A stretch of DNA of 9,349 bases from an uncultured Eubacterium sp. (GTDB lineage: Bacteria > Bacillota > Clostridia > Lachnospirales > Lachnospiraceae), in assembly GCA_905236735.1 (NCBI GenBank), contig CAJOOU010000187.1, positions 1-9,349 on the forward strand, in the 5' to 3' direction. The notes below the pieces were generated by a model. That model was not told the DNA's origin. It saw only the letters and a program-made list of their open reading frames with translations, and did not search any database. Below, one piece after another: positions 1-7,094 of this stretch. Each line of letters opens with the position of its first letter. Position 1 is the stretch's first letter. Position numbers and translations under genes: made by a program.

Positions 1-27
1 AAAAAAACTGAAAAAAGTGAGGTTAAA

Positions 28-1116
28 ATGCAATATATCAAACCCGATTACTACGATACATTCAGCTGCATAGGAGGTGTCTGTCCGGACACCTGCTGCG
101 CCGGCTGGGAAATAGAAATAGACGAAGGCACTCTTTATCAGTATAAAAACTATGCTCCTTCCGTCCATACCGACCTTTCAAATCGTTTCAAATCCGAAAT
201 AAACTATGACGAATCGGTATTTTGTCAAAAATCAAACGGAAGATGTGCCTTTTTAAACGACGAAAACCTCTGCGATATTTACAAAAACACTCAGGATGAG
301 ATGCTTTGGTGTGATACCTGTCGAAACTATCCGAGACATATCGAAGAGTTTGAAGGTATAAGGGAAATATCTATTGGTTTATCCTGTCCCGAGGCCGCCC
401 GGATAATTCTCACCAATCCGGGCAAGGTGGGATTTATCACCGAAGAAGACGAACTTTTCGAGGAATACGACGACTTTGATTACCTTTTGTATTCCAAACT
501 CTGCGACCTGCGCTCCTTTCTTATAGAGACGGCCCAGCAAAGGAATATGCCTGTAGACAAGCGTATTGCCCTCCTTCTTGACTCCTCAAAAAAGGCGCAG
601 GAGGCTGTTGATGCCGATAATCTTTTTGCAATAGACGATATTATCCTCTGCCAAGGCTCATCCTGCCCTCCTCTTAATTTTTATGAAATGAGCCGCAGAT
701 ATTTCGATGTCCTTGACTCTCTCGAGATTTTAAGAGAATCCTGGCAGAAGATGCGCGATACCTATGAAGAGATACTTTTTTCCAAAAACGAAGAAGGATA
801 TTATACCCTTAAGGCCGGATTTGACTCCTATCTTGTAAAAAGCGGGCTTAAGTCTTCATTTGATACGGCCCTTGAGCAGATTCTGGTGTATTTTATCTTC
901 ATATACTTCTGCGGCAGCGTCTATGACTGTCTGCCGTATGCAAAAACGGTTTTTGCCGTCTCATCATGTATCATCATATCCGACCTTTGTATGGCAAGAT
1001 ATGCAAAAGAAGGCAATTTGCAAATGAGCGATATCATAGATATCGCCCATTCATATGCCCGTGAAGTCGAGCACTCCAATGAAAATCTCGATTATATAGA
1101 TTCAAACATTGCCTAA
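28..1116 (+). CDS. fliB: Flagellin lysine-N-methylase (FliB-like, Cys-rich)
   Basis: Probable FliB-family protein of 362 residues. Known members transfer methyl groups to lysine side chains of flagellin. The N-terminus shows the family's hallmark: an aromatic YYDTF stretch followed by C14, C19, C23 and C24 (C-x4-C-x3-CC) and GW. Further cysteines follow at 66, 73, 82, 95, 98 and 120, with the WCDTCRNYPR segment at 94-103. This spacing resembles the CxxCxxCC metal- or Fe-S-binding families, so a bound metal cluster is likely (inference). The C-terminal two thirds is helical and less distinctive. The ATG is preceded by GTGAGG at a spacing of 5, which supports this start. It is the only plus-strand gene, and its stop (TAA, 1114-1116) overlaps the ribU stop. 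No flagellin or other flagellar gene is visible here, so flagellin as the substrate is not demonstrated. Family assignment is fairly sure, substrate is not. Confidence 0.8.
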   Translation: MQYIKPDYYDTFSCIGGVCPDTCCAGWEIEIDEGTLYQYKNYAPSVHTDLSNRFKSEINYDESVFCQKSNGRCAFLNDENLCDIYKNTQDEMLWCDTCRNYPRHIEEFEGIREISIGLSCPEAARIILTNPGKVGFITEEDELFEEYDDFDYLLYSKLCDLRSFLIETAQQRNMPVDKRIALLLDSSKKAQEAVDADNLFAIDDIILCQGSSCPPLNFYEMSRRYFDVLDSLEILRESWQKMRDTYEEILFSKNEEGYYTLKAGFDSYLVKSGLKSSFDTALEQILVYFIFIYFCGSVYDCLPYAKTVFAVSSCIIISDLCMARYAKEGNLQMSDIIDIAHSYAREVEHSNENLDYIDSNIA

Positions 1117-1724
1117 TTCCCTTTAAGTATGGATGAGAGCGGCTTGTAGATAAGCACCGTCACAACCACGCTTATAAGCTCCTTGAAGAATGTAAACGGA
1201 GCGTTAAACACAACAAGAGCCTCAAGCAGATTATCGGTAGAAGGTCTTATAGCCTGATACATACCGATAATCGCATCCATAGGCATAAATGCCGTATACA
1301 CCGGATAAACTATAAAATAGTTTGAAGGAATACTTGCCAGAGCCGATACCAGAGCACCTGTTATCGCCCCCAAAACAGCGCTTTTCTTATTCTTTTTGAG
1401 GCTGTAGATTATGCCCGCCGGAAGTACAAAAAGCGCGCCAAGCATAAAGTTGGAAAGTTCTCCCACAGCACCGGACTGCGATACAAACATATGCAGAAGG
1501 TTTTTAATCAGTTCTATAAGCACACCTGCTATAGGTCCATAAGCAAAAGCACCGATAAGTGCCGGTAAATCCGAAAAATCAAGTTTAATAAAACTCGGCA
1601 TAATCGGAATCGGAAATTCCAGATACATAAGTATAAATGCCACTGCGGAAAGCATCGCAGTACCTGTCAGTACCCTTGTGTTTACAGGTCTTCTGACCTG
1701 TGCGTTGATAGTTTTTTCGTTCAT
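1113..1724 (-). CDS. ribU: Riboflavin transporter, ECF substrate-binding subunit RibU
   Basis: Membrane S-component of an energy-coupling-factor (ECF) transporter that binds riboflavin; it works with a shared EcfA/EcfA'/EcfT module that is not in this window. The 203-residue protein is hydrophobic with about six membrane segments. It carries the RibU signature LDFSDLPALIGAFAYGP (48-64), then ELIKNLLH (71-78) and GELSNFMLG (88-96). The assignment is reinforced by the FMN riboswitch directly upstream. The start is the ATG at 1722-1724, because AGGAGG (1731-1736) lies 6 bases before it. An in-frame ATG at 1779-1781 would add 19 residues, but it abuts the terminator T-tract and has no ribosome binding site. 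The gene ends in a TAG that overlaps the stop of the convergent fliB-like gene, and there is no room for a terminator between them. Confidence 0.93.
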   Translation of the reverse strand: MNEKTINAQVRRPVNTRVLTGTAMLSAVAFILMYLEFPIPIMPSFIKLDFSDLPALIGAFAYGPIAGVLIELIKNLLHMFVSQSGAVGELSNFMLGALFVLPAGIIYSLKKNKKSAVLGAITGALVSALASIPSNYFIVYPVYTAFMPMDAIIGMYQAIRPSTDNLLEALVVFNAPFTFFKELISVVVTVLIYKPLSSILKGN

Positions 1725-1730
1725 TGTTTT

Positions 1731-1736
1731 CCTCCT
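1731..1736 (-). promoter_or_regulatory. Ribosome binding site of ribU
   Basis: AGGAGG on the minus strand, 6 bases before the ATG at 1722-1724. It decides the ribU start against the longer in-frame alternative. It lies about 46 bases beyond the riboswitch terminator, so FMN control here should act on transcription rather than by hiding this site. Confidence 0.9.
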
Positions 1737-1781
1737 TTTTTTGCCAGAGCACATAAGCCGAGAATTCAAGTCATACTGCAT

Positions 1782-1811
1782 AAAAAAGCCCCGAGTCTAC
1801 AGACTCAGGGC
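1782..1811 (-). terminator. Intrinsic terminator forming the riboswitch expression platform
   Basis: On the minus strand a 10-bp stem (arms at 1802-1811 and 1788-1797, one G-U pair) closes a 4-base loop (1798-1801) and is followed directly by six T (1782-1787). It lies between the FMN aptamer and ribU, the standard place for a ligand-controlled attenuator. The 5' arm can instead pair with TTCAGGGC inside the aptamer (1924-1931), giving a plausible antiterminator when FMN is absent. Confidence 0.93.
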
Positions 1812-1826
1812 ATAAAAATACATTAT

Positions 1827-1936
1827 CGCTCTTCTCTCATCCAGACTTTACTGTCGGTTTAGGAATCTCACCTAATCGGCCCGAAGGCTCGCGGACTATA
1901 CCGCCGGTCGGGAATTTCACCCTGCCCTGAAGATAA
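1827..1936 (-). ncRNA. FMN riboswitch (RFN element) controlling ribU
   Basis: Read on the minus strand, the segment carries the conserved RFN blocks in order: CAGGGCAGGGTGAAATTCCC, ACCGGCGGT, CCGCGAGCC, GGTGAGATTCC, ACCGACAGT and AGTCTGGATGAGAGAAG. The closing P1 helix pairs ATCTTC near 1929-1934 with GAAGAG near 1830. One arm is reduced to a short GCC-UUCG-GGC hairpin with a stable cUUCGg tetraloop (near 1880). Known function: FMN binding stabilises the aptamer and promotes termination, so ribU is off when flavin is plentiful. Exact ends are approximate by a few bases. Confidence 0.96.
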
Positions 1937-1949
1937 ATATAAAATTTCT

Positions 1950-2033
1950 TTTGCGAAGCAAACTGTAAATCTTACGAAGTAAAATTTAAACGGGCGAAAA
2001 TACGAAGTATTCCCACAGGTTTGTTGCTTGCAA
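1950..2033. repeat. Cluster of small triloop hairpins in the ribU leader
   Basis: Three near-identical short palindromes stand in a row: TTTGC-GAA-GCAAA (1950-1962), TTAC-GAA-GTAA (1972-1982) and AATAC-GAA-GTATT (1999-2011) on the plus strand. On the transcript side the loops read TTC. A fourth, related TTGC-TT-GCAA lies at 2024-2033. The surrounding sequence is AT-rich and non-coding, and the cluster sits between the putative promoter and the FMN aptamer. Their function is unknown; mRNA 5' stabilisation, a protein site or decaying repeats are all possible. None has a T-tract, so they are not terminators. Confidence 0.65.
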
Positions 2034-2038
2034 AAAAT

Positions 2039-2067
2039 AGTATACAACACTTTCTTATATAATACAA
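2039..2067 (-). promoter_or_regulatory. Putative sigma-A-type promoter for ribU
   Basis: On the minus strand the -10 box TATACT (2039-2044, five of six consensus) is separated by 17 bases from a weak -35 box TTGTAT (2062-2067, three of six). It starts about ten bases after the glyA stop and would give a leader carrying the hairpin cluster and the FMN aptamer. There is no terminator between glyA and this point, so read-through from the upstream operon is also possible. Confidence 0.55.
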
Positions 2068-2076
2068 CTCATTTTT

Positions 2077-3321
2077 TTAGCTAAGCGGATATTTATCGGT
2101 AAGACTCTTTATTATGGCTCTTGCCTTTTCGACTCCTGCCTCACCTTCTTTAACTATAATGCTGATAGCCTCAGCTACCATATCAAAGTCGTCTTCCTTA
2201 AGTCCTCTTGTTGTTGCAGCAGGCGAACCGAGACGGATACCGCTGGTTACAAACGGACTCTTAGGGTCATTCGGTATGGTGTTTTTGTTGGCCGTAATAT
2301 GTGCATCATCCAAAAGCGCCTCTACAGCCTTACCTGTCAAATCATAAGGAGTAAGGTCCAAAAGCATAAGATGATTATCAGTGCCGCCCGATACTATCTT
2401 CATATCGCGTGAAATAAGTCCCTTGGCAAGTGCCTGCGCATTCTTTGCTATCTGACTCTGGTATTCTTTGAATTCCGGAGTCAGAGCCTCCTTAAAGCAT
2501 ACAGCCTTTGCTGCTATAACATGCATAAGAGGTCCTCCCTGCATTCCCGGGAAAACAGCCTTGTTAAAGTTCACTTCCTTTGCAAACTCCTCGCTTGAAA
2601 GGATGAGTCCTCCTATCGATCCTCTAAGTGTCTTATGTGTGGTTGTGGTTGTCACATGAGCATAAGGAATCGGGCTCGGGTGAAGTCCTGCAGCCACAAG
2701 ACCTGCTATATGAGCCATATCCACCATAAGATATGCTCCCACAGAGTCGGCAATCTCTCTGAATCTCTTGAAATCTATAGTTCTCGCATAAGCGGATGCA
2801 CCCGCAATAATCATCTTTGGCCTGCATTCTTTTGCTATACGCTCTACTTCATCATAATCGATAAATCCGTCATCATTTACTCCGTAAGGCACCATATTGT
2901 AGAAAAGCCCTGAGAAGTTTACCGGTGAACCGTGAGAAAGATGTCCGCCGTGGTCGAGATTCATGCCCATATAGGTATCCCCCTGCTCCATAAGAGCCAT
3001 AAATACTGCCATATTGGCCTGTGCTCCCGAATGCGGCTGTACATTGGCATAGGTACAGCCAAAGAGTTCTTTGGCCCTCTCCCTTGCAAGGTCTTCGACC
3101 TCATCCACCACATAGCATCCGCCATAATATCTTTTACCCGGGTAGCCTTCCGCATACTTATTGGTAAGTACGCTTCCCATTGCTGCCATTACACTTTTTG
3201 AAACCCAGTTTTCAGACGCAATAAGTTCAATATGGTCATTCTGCCTGTTGAACTCTTTTTCGATTTTGCCGAAAATTTCGGCATCAGTCTTCTTAAGCTC
3301 CTCGTAGTAATTTAAATCCAT
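2077..3321 (-). CDS. glyA: Serine hydroxymethyltransferase (glycine hydroxymethyltransferase)
   Basis: PLP-dependent cytosolic enzyme that interconverts serine plus tetrahydrofolate with glycine plus 5,10-methylene-THF, the main source of one-carbon units. It has 414 residues, the usual bacterial length. Visible family features include IELIASENWVS (32-42), the NKYAEGYPGKRYYGG block (54-68), PLP-binding VDMAHIAGLV (200-209), the Schiff-base lysine in TTTTTTHKTLRG (K230), FPGMQGGPLMHVIAAKA (257-273) and substrate-carboxylate Arg363 in TSGIRLGSPA. The motif after the lysine reads RGSIGG instead of the usual RGPRGG, an odd change. The ATG at 3319-3321 is chosen over the adjacent in-frame TTG (3322-3324). 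AGGAGG lies 8 bases before the ATG and overlaps the stop of the EAL gene, suggesting translational coupling. It is the last gene of the probable hisS-aspS-EAL-glyA operon, and no hairpin terminator follows it. Confidence 0.97.
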   Translation of the reverse strand: MDLNYYEELKKTDAEIFGKIEKEFNRQNDHIELIASENWVSKSVMAAMGSVLTNKYAEGYPGKRYYGGCYVVDEVEDLARERAKELFGCTYANVQPHSGAQANMAVFMALMEQGDTYMGMNLDHGGHLSHGSPVNFSGLFYNMVPYGVNDDGFIDYDEVERIAKECRPKMIIAGASAYARTIDFKRFREIADSVGAYLMVDMAHIAGLVAAGLHPSPIPYAHVTTTTTHKTLRGSIGGLILSSEEFAKEVNFNKAVFPGMQGGPLMHVIAAKAVCFKEALTPEFKEYQSQIAKNAQALAKGLISRDMKIVSGGTDNHLMLLDLTPYDLTGKAVEALLDDAHITANKNTIPNDPKSPFVTSGIRLGSPAATTRGLKEDDFDMVAEAISIIVKEGEAGVEKARAIIKSLTDKYPLS

Positions 3322-3329
3322 CAAATAAT

Positions 3330-3335
3330 CCTCCT
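3330..3335 (-). promoter_or_regulatory. glyA ribosome binding site overlapping the upstream stop codon
   Basis: AGGAGG on the minus strand shares bases with the TAG stop (3334-3336) of the EAL gene and lies 8 bases before the glyA ATG. Ribosomes finishing the EAL gene would release on top of this site, the typical layout for translational coupling or reinitiation. Confidence 0.85.
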
Positions 3336-5262
3336 ACTGCTGACTGTTTGCTTCTATATAGTTTATAAATTCGCCTTCCGGAATAGGTTTGGAAAAATAA
3401 TATCCCTGAAGGAAATCACAACCGATTTTGGTAAGGGCATCTACCTGTTCTTTGGTTTCAACGCCTTCACATACCACCATAATGCCGAGTTCCTTGAACA
3501 TGGCTATACTATATTTGAGAGCCGTCATGGCTCTTTCATCCTTCATTGCCCTCCACAGCAATGATTTATCTATCTTAATCATGGCAAACGGATATTCAGC
3601 TATGGTATTGATATTTGAAAATCCGGTTCCGTAATCATCTATTGCAAAATTCACCCCGGCTTTTATCAGGTTATCCATATTAGTCTTAAGCACATCCTTA
3701 GATACCACTGCCGCCGTCTCGGTAATTTCAAACTGAATCATACTGTGCCTGATACCGTATTCATCCATGGTATCTATCAGTTTTTTATAGAGTTTTTCCT
3801 GCATACACTGCACTGTCGAAAGGTTTACATGTATATATTCTATACCTATATTCTGCGGCACTCCCGTAGCTATAAATTCACATACCTTTTTAAATACGAT
3901 GTTGCCTATTTCCACAACCATGCCGTTTTTTTCCGCCAGCTGTATGAATTCATCCGGAGGAACAAATCCGAGCTCATCACTCCTTAACCTGACAAGAGCT
4001 TCGGCAGATATCACCCTGCCCCTTTCCACCGAGTAGATGGGCTGATAATACACCATAAACTTATCTTCGGAAATAGCGCTTGCCATCTCCATTATTACCC
4101 TTGTCTCCCGTCTTCCTCTTTCAAGAATCTCACTGTCGGCGTAAACGACCTCATTTTTACTGCTCAGCCTTGCTTCAGCAATCGAATAATCAATAAGGTC
4201 AAGCGCATCCTGGTATCTGCTTACATTTTCAGGATATGACAATCTGCAGATGGCGGCGGAGAGCTGGATTTCCACATCATTAAAGGTAAACGCCTCTTTG
4301 AACCTGTCCTTTATCTTTTTAATTATCCCGTCCCAGTCCGCTTCTTCTGTAGGTCCCATAAGGGCAAGTCTGGCCCCGCCGAGGCTAAACTCTGTCACAA
4401 GCGGGTCTATTTTTTTCATATATTTTGCTACATCAGCAAGAAATACATTGGCAACCGATGCTCCCATTGTCTCATTTATATACTTTAAGCCTTCAACATT
4501 TATTCCTACTATTGTCACCCTTTTTCTCGACCTTGTCGCAGCCGAAAAGATTTCGGAAAAAGCCTGCGAATTATACAGTCCGAGCTTTTTATCCAGATAA
4601 TCCTCCGGATTTTCGAGCGTCATATATATGAGAATCAAAACTATGGCTACCATGAAAGAAATAAGCTGCATTCTTTCATTGTTTACCTCAATAGCTATAC
4701 AGATAAGAGTGCCTACTATATAGAAAAACACCGAAAACTGCTGCAGAGCGCTGAGCTTTCTTTTGTTGCGCACGGTAAGGAGCAGCGCCCCCATTATGTA
4801 AACCGCAGCTATACCGTAGAGTACATCAAATACAGCTCCGTGGCAGTAGTATCCATCTCTGTCAAAAAAGAATATCCATTTTGTAAACGGAGATGTAACT
4901 ATAAGCAAAACACTTATCATTTCCGGAAACAGGATTGCAAGTAATTCACCCTTCGTGTATTCTTCCTGTCCCTTTATGCTTATCTGTGTATATATGAAGT
5001 AAATAACGGGTATGCTGTTAAATGATACCAGATAAATCATATTCAGAAGAATATTCATCCATAGCGGTACGCTGTGCGGATAAGTTGCGGTAAATATCGT
5101 AATTATATCCGTCACATTTGAAATAAATGCAAGGGAGATAATAATGCTGAATATTCCGTTTCTTCTCGTATCTATTGTCTTGTTATAGCGGAAAAACGCT
5201 GCCATGGCAATCGTTATAATCAATGCCGCAATATCATAATGAATGACATATGCCAGTTCCAT
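3334..5262 (-). CDS. Seven-helix membrane protein with degenerate GGDEF and intact EAL domain (c-di-GMP phosphodiesterase)
   Basis: A 642-residue inner-membrane signalling protein. Residues 1-215 hold about seven membrane helices (near 8-24, 36-58, 66-92, 105-124, 143-163, 173-193 and 198-215), resembling seven-helix sensor domains of bacterial kinases. Residues 225-375 form a GGDEF-like domain whose signature reads GGARL (295-299), so cyclase activity is unlikely. Residues 385-640 form an EAL domain with the expected metal and catalytic residues in place: E421 (EALVR), N480 (HVNLS), E512 (FEITET), D542/D543 (IDDYGTG), K563 (IKIDK), E599 (CEGVE) and Q619 (QGYYFSKP). It is therefore predicted to hydrolyse c-di-GMP, perhaps with the dead GGDEF domain acting as a GTP-sensing regulator (inference). 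The ATG has a modest GGAG 10 bases upstream. It lies 23 bases after aspS and its stop overlaps the glyA ribosome binding site. The input sensed is unknown. Confidence 0.92.
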   Translation of the reverse strand: MELAYVIHYDIAALIITIAMAAFFRYNKTIDTRRNGIFSIIISLAFISNVTDIITIFTATYPHSVPLWMNILLNMIYLVSFNSIPVIYFIYTQISIKGQEEYTKGELLAILFPEMISVLLIVTSPFTKWIFFFDRDGYYCHGAVFDVLYGIAAVYIMGALLLTVRNKRKLSALQQFSVFFYIVGTLICIAIEVNNERMQLISFMVAIVLILIYMTLENPEDYLDKKLGLYNSQAFSEIFSAATRSRKRVTIVGINVEGLKYINETMGASVANVFLADVAKYMKKIDPLVTEFSLGGARLALMGPTEEADWDGIIKKIKDRFKEAFTFNDVEIQLSAAICRLSYPENVSRYQDALDLIDYSIAEARLSSKNEVVYADSEILERGRRETRVIMEMASAISEDKFMVYYQPIYSVERGRVISAEALVRLRSDELGFVPPDEFIQLAEKNGMVVEIGNIVFKKVCEFIATGVPQNIGIEYIHVNLSTVQCMQEKLYKKLIDTMDEYGIRHSMIQFEITETAAVVSKDVLKTNMDNLIKAGVNFAIDDYGTGFSNINTIAEYPFAMIKIDKSLLWRAMKDERAMTALKYSIAMFKELGIMVVCEGVETKEQVDALTKIGCDFLQGYYFSKPIPEGEFINYIEANSQQ

Positions 5263-5285
5263 AACTCATCTGCTCCATTTAATTC

Positions 5286-7076
5286 CTACTCTTCTACGGT
5301 TTCGGTTTTAATGTAAAGCTCATCAAGCTGTTTTTCGTCTACCGGAGACGGTGCTCCACACATAAGGTCCGATGCATCCTTTACCTTCGGGAAGGCAATA
5401 ACATCACGAATCGAATCAGCGCCCACAAGATGCATTACAAGTCTGTCAAGTCCGTATGCCAGTCCCGCATGAGGCGGTACTCCGTATTTGAATGCATTAA
5501 GCAAAAATCCAAACTGCTCATAAGCAGATTCCTTTGTAAATCCAAGAACTTCAAGCATTTTTTCCTGAATATCGTCCTGGTGTATTCTTATAGAGCCGCC
5601 GCCAAGCTCTGTACCGTTTAATACGATATCGTAAGCTCTGGCTCTTACGCTTCCCGGATCTTTGTCTATATTCTCCCAGTCTTCTTCCTTTGGCATTGTA
5701 AATGGATGGTGCATGGCCATAAAACGGTTTTCTTCATCCGACCACTCAAGAAGTGGGAAATCCGTAACCCAAAGGAAGTTATAGGTGTTTTTATCGAGCA
5801 AATCAAGCTGTTTTGCCATTTCCAGACGGAGAGCTCCGAGGACCTCCCATACCGTCTTGTTTTTATCTGCAGCAAAAAGGAGAAGGTCTCCGGCCTCACC
5901 CTGCATTTTTTCAATAAGAGCCTTCATCTCATCATCAGTCATAAACTTGGCAAATGATGATTTAATCTCACCCTCCTCATTTAAGCAGATATAGGCAAGT
6001 CCTTTTGCTCCATAACCTTTGGCAAACTCTACAAGTTTATCTATCTTCTTACGAGGCATGGCTCCCTGGCCTTTTACATTAATACCTCTTACACTTCCGC
6101 CTGCTTCTATTGCAGAGGTAAATACGCCAAAACCGCATCCCTTTACGGTTTCGGTCACATCGCAAAGTTCCATGCCGAATCTCGTGTCCGGCTTGTCACT
6201 TCCGAATCTGTCCATAGCCTCCTGCCACGGCATTCTCTTAAAAGGTATCTGGATATCAACTCCAAGGACTTCCTTCCAGATGTGTTTAAGAAGTCTTTCG
6301 TTTACATCCATCACATCCTCTTCGTCCACAAAGGAAAGTTCCATATCTATCTGGGTAAACTCAGGCTGTCTGTCCGCTCTAAGGTCCTCATCCCTGAAAC
6401 ACCTTGCTATCTGGATGTACCTGTCAAATCCTGAGCACATCAAAAGCTGCTTGAAAAGCTGCGGTGACTGCGGAAGGGCATAAAAATTTCCCGGATGTAC
6501 CCTGGAAGGTACAAGATAGTCTCTCGCTCCTTCAGGAGTTGATTTGCAAAGCATAGGGGTTTCCACTTCAAGAAAGCCCTCGTCTGCCATAAACGAACGC
6601 ACAAGTGTCATAACCTTGGATTTTACCATGAAATTACGCTGCAAATCCGGACGACGCAAATCAAGATATCTGTACTTTAATCTGAGTTCATCCTTTGTCT
6701 GTGAGTTTTCTTCAATCGGGAAAGGAGGTGTCTGCGACTCCGATAAGATTCGTAGAGATTTAGCCACCACTTCAATCTCACCTGTCTTTAAGTTCTCATT
6801 TACAGCTCCGCCTCTTTTTACGATTTCTCCTTCAACTGCTATAACAAACTCGTTTCTCAAAGACTCGGCCTTTTTAAAGCCCTCGCTTCCGACATTTGCC
6901 TCATCAAATACTATCTGTAAAAGGCCCGATCTGTCACGAAGGTCTATAAAAATCATACTTCCCAGATCTCTTCTTTTCTGGACCCAGCCCATCACGGTAA
7001 CTTTCTCACCGATATTTGCGCTCGAAAACTCAGCCGCGCGCGCGCTTCTTTTAAGTCCTTTCATTGACTCAGCCAT
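5286..7076 (-). CDS. aspS: Aspartyl-tRNA synthetase (AspRS), bacterial type
   Basis: Cytosolic class II synthetase that charges tRNA-Asp with aspartate. At 596 residues it has the bacterial length and architecture: an N-terminal OB-fold anticodon domain (about 10-110), the catalytic core, and the GAD insertion (about 300-415) typical of bacterial AspRS. Visible motifs are motif 1 around FLEVETPML (168-176), the aspartate-binding QSPQ (203-206), motif 2 FRDEDLRADRQPEFTQID (227-244) and motif 3 GLAYGLDRLVMH (538-549). The anticodon-domain loop reads RRDLGS, with Leu where non-discriminating enzymes usually carry His. This hints at a tRNA-Asp-specific enzyme and hence a separate AsnRS in the genome (inference). 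GGAGG lies 10 bases before the ATG. The gene begins 18 bases after the hisS stop, a very common pairing in Firmicutes. Confidence 0.98.
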   Translation of the reverse strand: MAESMKGLKRSARAAEFSSANIGEKVTVMGWVQKRRDLGSMIFIDLRDRSGLLQIVFDEANVGSEGFKKAESLRNEFVIAVEGEIVKRGGAVNENLKTGEIEVVAKSLRILSESQTPPFPIEENSQTKDELRLKYRYLDLRRPDLQRNFMVKSKVMTLVRSFMADEGFLEVETPMLCKSTPEGARDYLVPSRVHPGNFYALPQSPQLFKQLLMCSGFDRYIQIARCFRDEDLRADRQPEFTQIDMELSFVDEEDVMDVNERLLKHIWKEVLGVDIQIPFKRMPWQEAMDRFGSDKPDTRFGMELCDVTETVKGCGFGVFTSAIEAGGSVRGINVKGQGAMPRKKIDKLVEFAKGYGAKGLAYICLNEEGEIKSSFAKFMTDDEMKALIEKMQGEAGDLLLFAADKNKTVWEVLGALRLEMAKQLDLLDKNTYNFLWVTDFPLLEWSDEENRFMAMHHPFTMPKEEDWENIDKDPGSVRARAYDIVLNGTELGGGSIRIHQDDIQEKMLEVLGFTKESAYEQFGFLLNAFKYGVPPHAGLAYGLDRLVMHLVGADSIRDVIAFPKVKDASDLMCGAPSPVDEKQLDELYIKTETVEE

Positions 7077-7094
7077 TTTATATCTTCCTCCAAA

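Noticed and set aside
1725..1781. Longer ribU start at the ATG 1779-1781
   Set aside because: It abuts the terminator T-tract with no ribosome binding site, whereas the ATG at 1724 has AGGAGG at a spacing of 6.
1948..2035. Hairpin cluster as glyA terminators
   Set aside because: Stems of 4-5 bp without following T-tracts are too weak for intrinsic termination, and they lie downstream of the ribU promoter.
1868..2050. 60-codon minus-strand open frame
   Set aside because: It overlaps the FMN aptamer and the hairpin cluster; the conserved RNA explains the sequence.
3322..3324. TTG start for glyA one codon upstream
   Set aside because: The adjacent ATG is a better start with a good 8-base spacing to AGGAGG.
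4250..4631. Plus-strand open frames opposite the EAL gene
   Set aside because: They are antisense shadows of the GGDEF-like domain region and have no recognisable features.
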